Origin: an uncultured Paludibacter sp.
GTDB taxonomy: Bacteria > Bacteroidota > Bacteroidia > Bacteroidales > Paludibacteraceae
Length of the DNA stretch: 64,000 bases
Direction of reading: 5' to 3'
Assembly: GCA_937897985.1 (NCBI GenBank)
Contig: CALCBD010000009.1
Span: 62,001 to 126,000, forward strand
Program-made: the position numbers and the translations under genes
Notes under the pieces: generated by a model
Seen by the model: only the letters and a program-made list of their open reading frames with translations
Told to the model about the DNA's origin: nothing
The model's database searches: none
Part shown: in pieces, positions 63,978 to 64,000 of the stretch
How the letters are laid out: each line of letters opens with the position of its first letter
Numbering within the stretch: position 1 is the stretch's first letter

Positions 63978-64000
63978 TTTTGCTCTCCTTTCTGTTTTCA

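Noticed and set aside
1..64000. CRISPR array, insertion sequence, rRNA operon, integrase
   Set aside because: No regularly spaced repeats, transposase or integrase reading frames, or rRNA sequence were found on either strand.

Overview
The window looks like a chromosomal segment of a Bacteroidota bacterium, most likely Bacteroidales of a Paludibacter-like (non-Bacteroides) kind. The evidence is an AT-rich sequence, promoters of the Bacteroidota form TTG-N18/20-TAnnTTTG with few Shine-Dalgarno sites, TonB-dependent receptors, NUDIX-type sugar regulation, and several exported proteins that end in type IX secretion (T9SS) C-terminal sorting domains. This placement is an inference from gene content. 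No plasmid, prophage or large island is visible; most of the window is ordinary core genome with a few accessory insertions.

Layout. 1-3.6 kb: sparse region with a decayed gene remnant, a T9SS-type exported protein, an outer-membrane barrel and an orphan LuxR-type response regulator. 3.7-7.6 kb (minus): a DUF6242-type lipoprotein, a small protein and a TonB receptor, with an intrinsic terminator inside the small ORF just before the receptor. 7.8-10.2 kb (minus): exonuclease III and an MlaF/MlaE lipid transporter pair. 10.5-18.3 kb: uvrA, polA, a small periplasmic protein, a tRNA-Glu/rpsT unit and recO. 18.4-27.5 kb: alanine dehydrogenase-like protein, S1/P1 nuclease, asparaginase, AddA-like helicase-nuclease, a surface protein and a secreted endonuclease I.

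27.6-36.9 kb is an L-arabinose utilisation locus: a NUDIX-type AraR regulator and mutarotase face araD-araA-araB and a sodium/sugar symporter. The shared control region has two divergent promoters and two matching inverted repeats that look like AraR operators. The 3' end of araR is duplicated 1050 bp away, bracketing a broken ORF6N gene, which looks like the scar of site-specific integration.

37-43 kb: a cation efflux protein, a DOPA-dioxygenase-like enzyme, a stand-alone MetH reactivation domain, a c-type cytochrome and an M6 protease. 43-52 kb: hsp20, thioredoxin, sppA, an ABC ATPase, ruvB, cysS, a RhuM/phospholipase-D-like fusion, rbfA and a LolC/E-type permease. 53-57 kb: an overlapping sigma-factor operon, and a copper ATPase with metal-binding domains at both ends. 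57-62 kb (minus): a cobalamin uptake operon (btuB, btuG-like, surface protein) behind a clear cobalamin riboswitch. A lipase-like hydrolase and corA close the window. B12 recurs: riboswitch-controlled uptake at 62 kb and a B12-enzyme reactivation domain at 39 kb.
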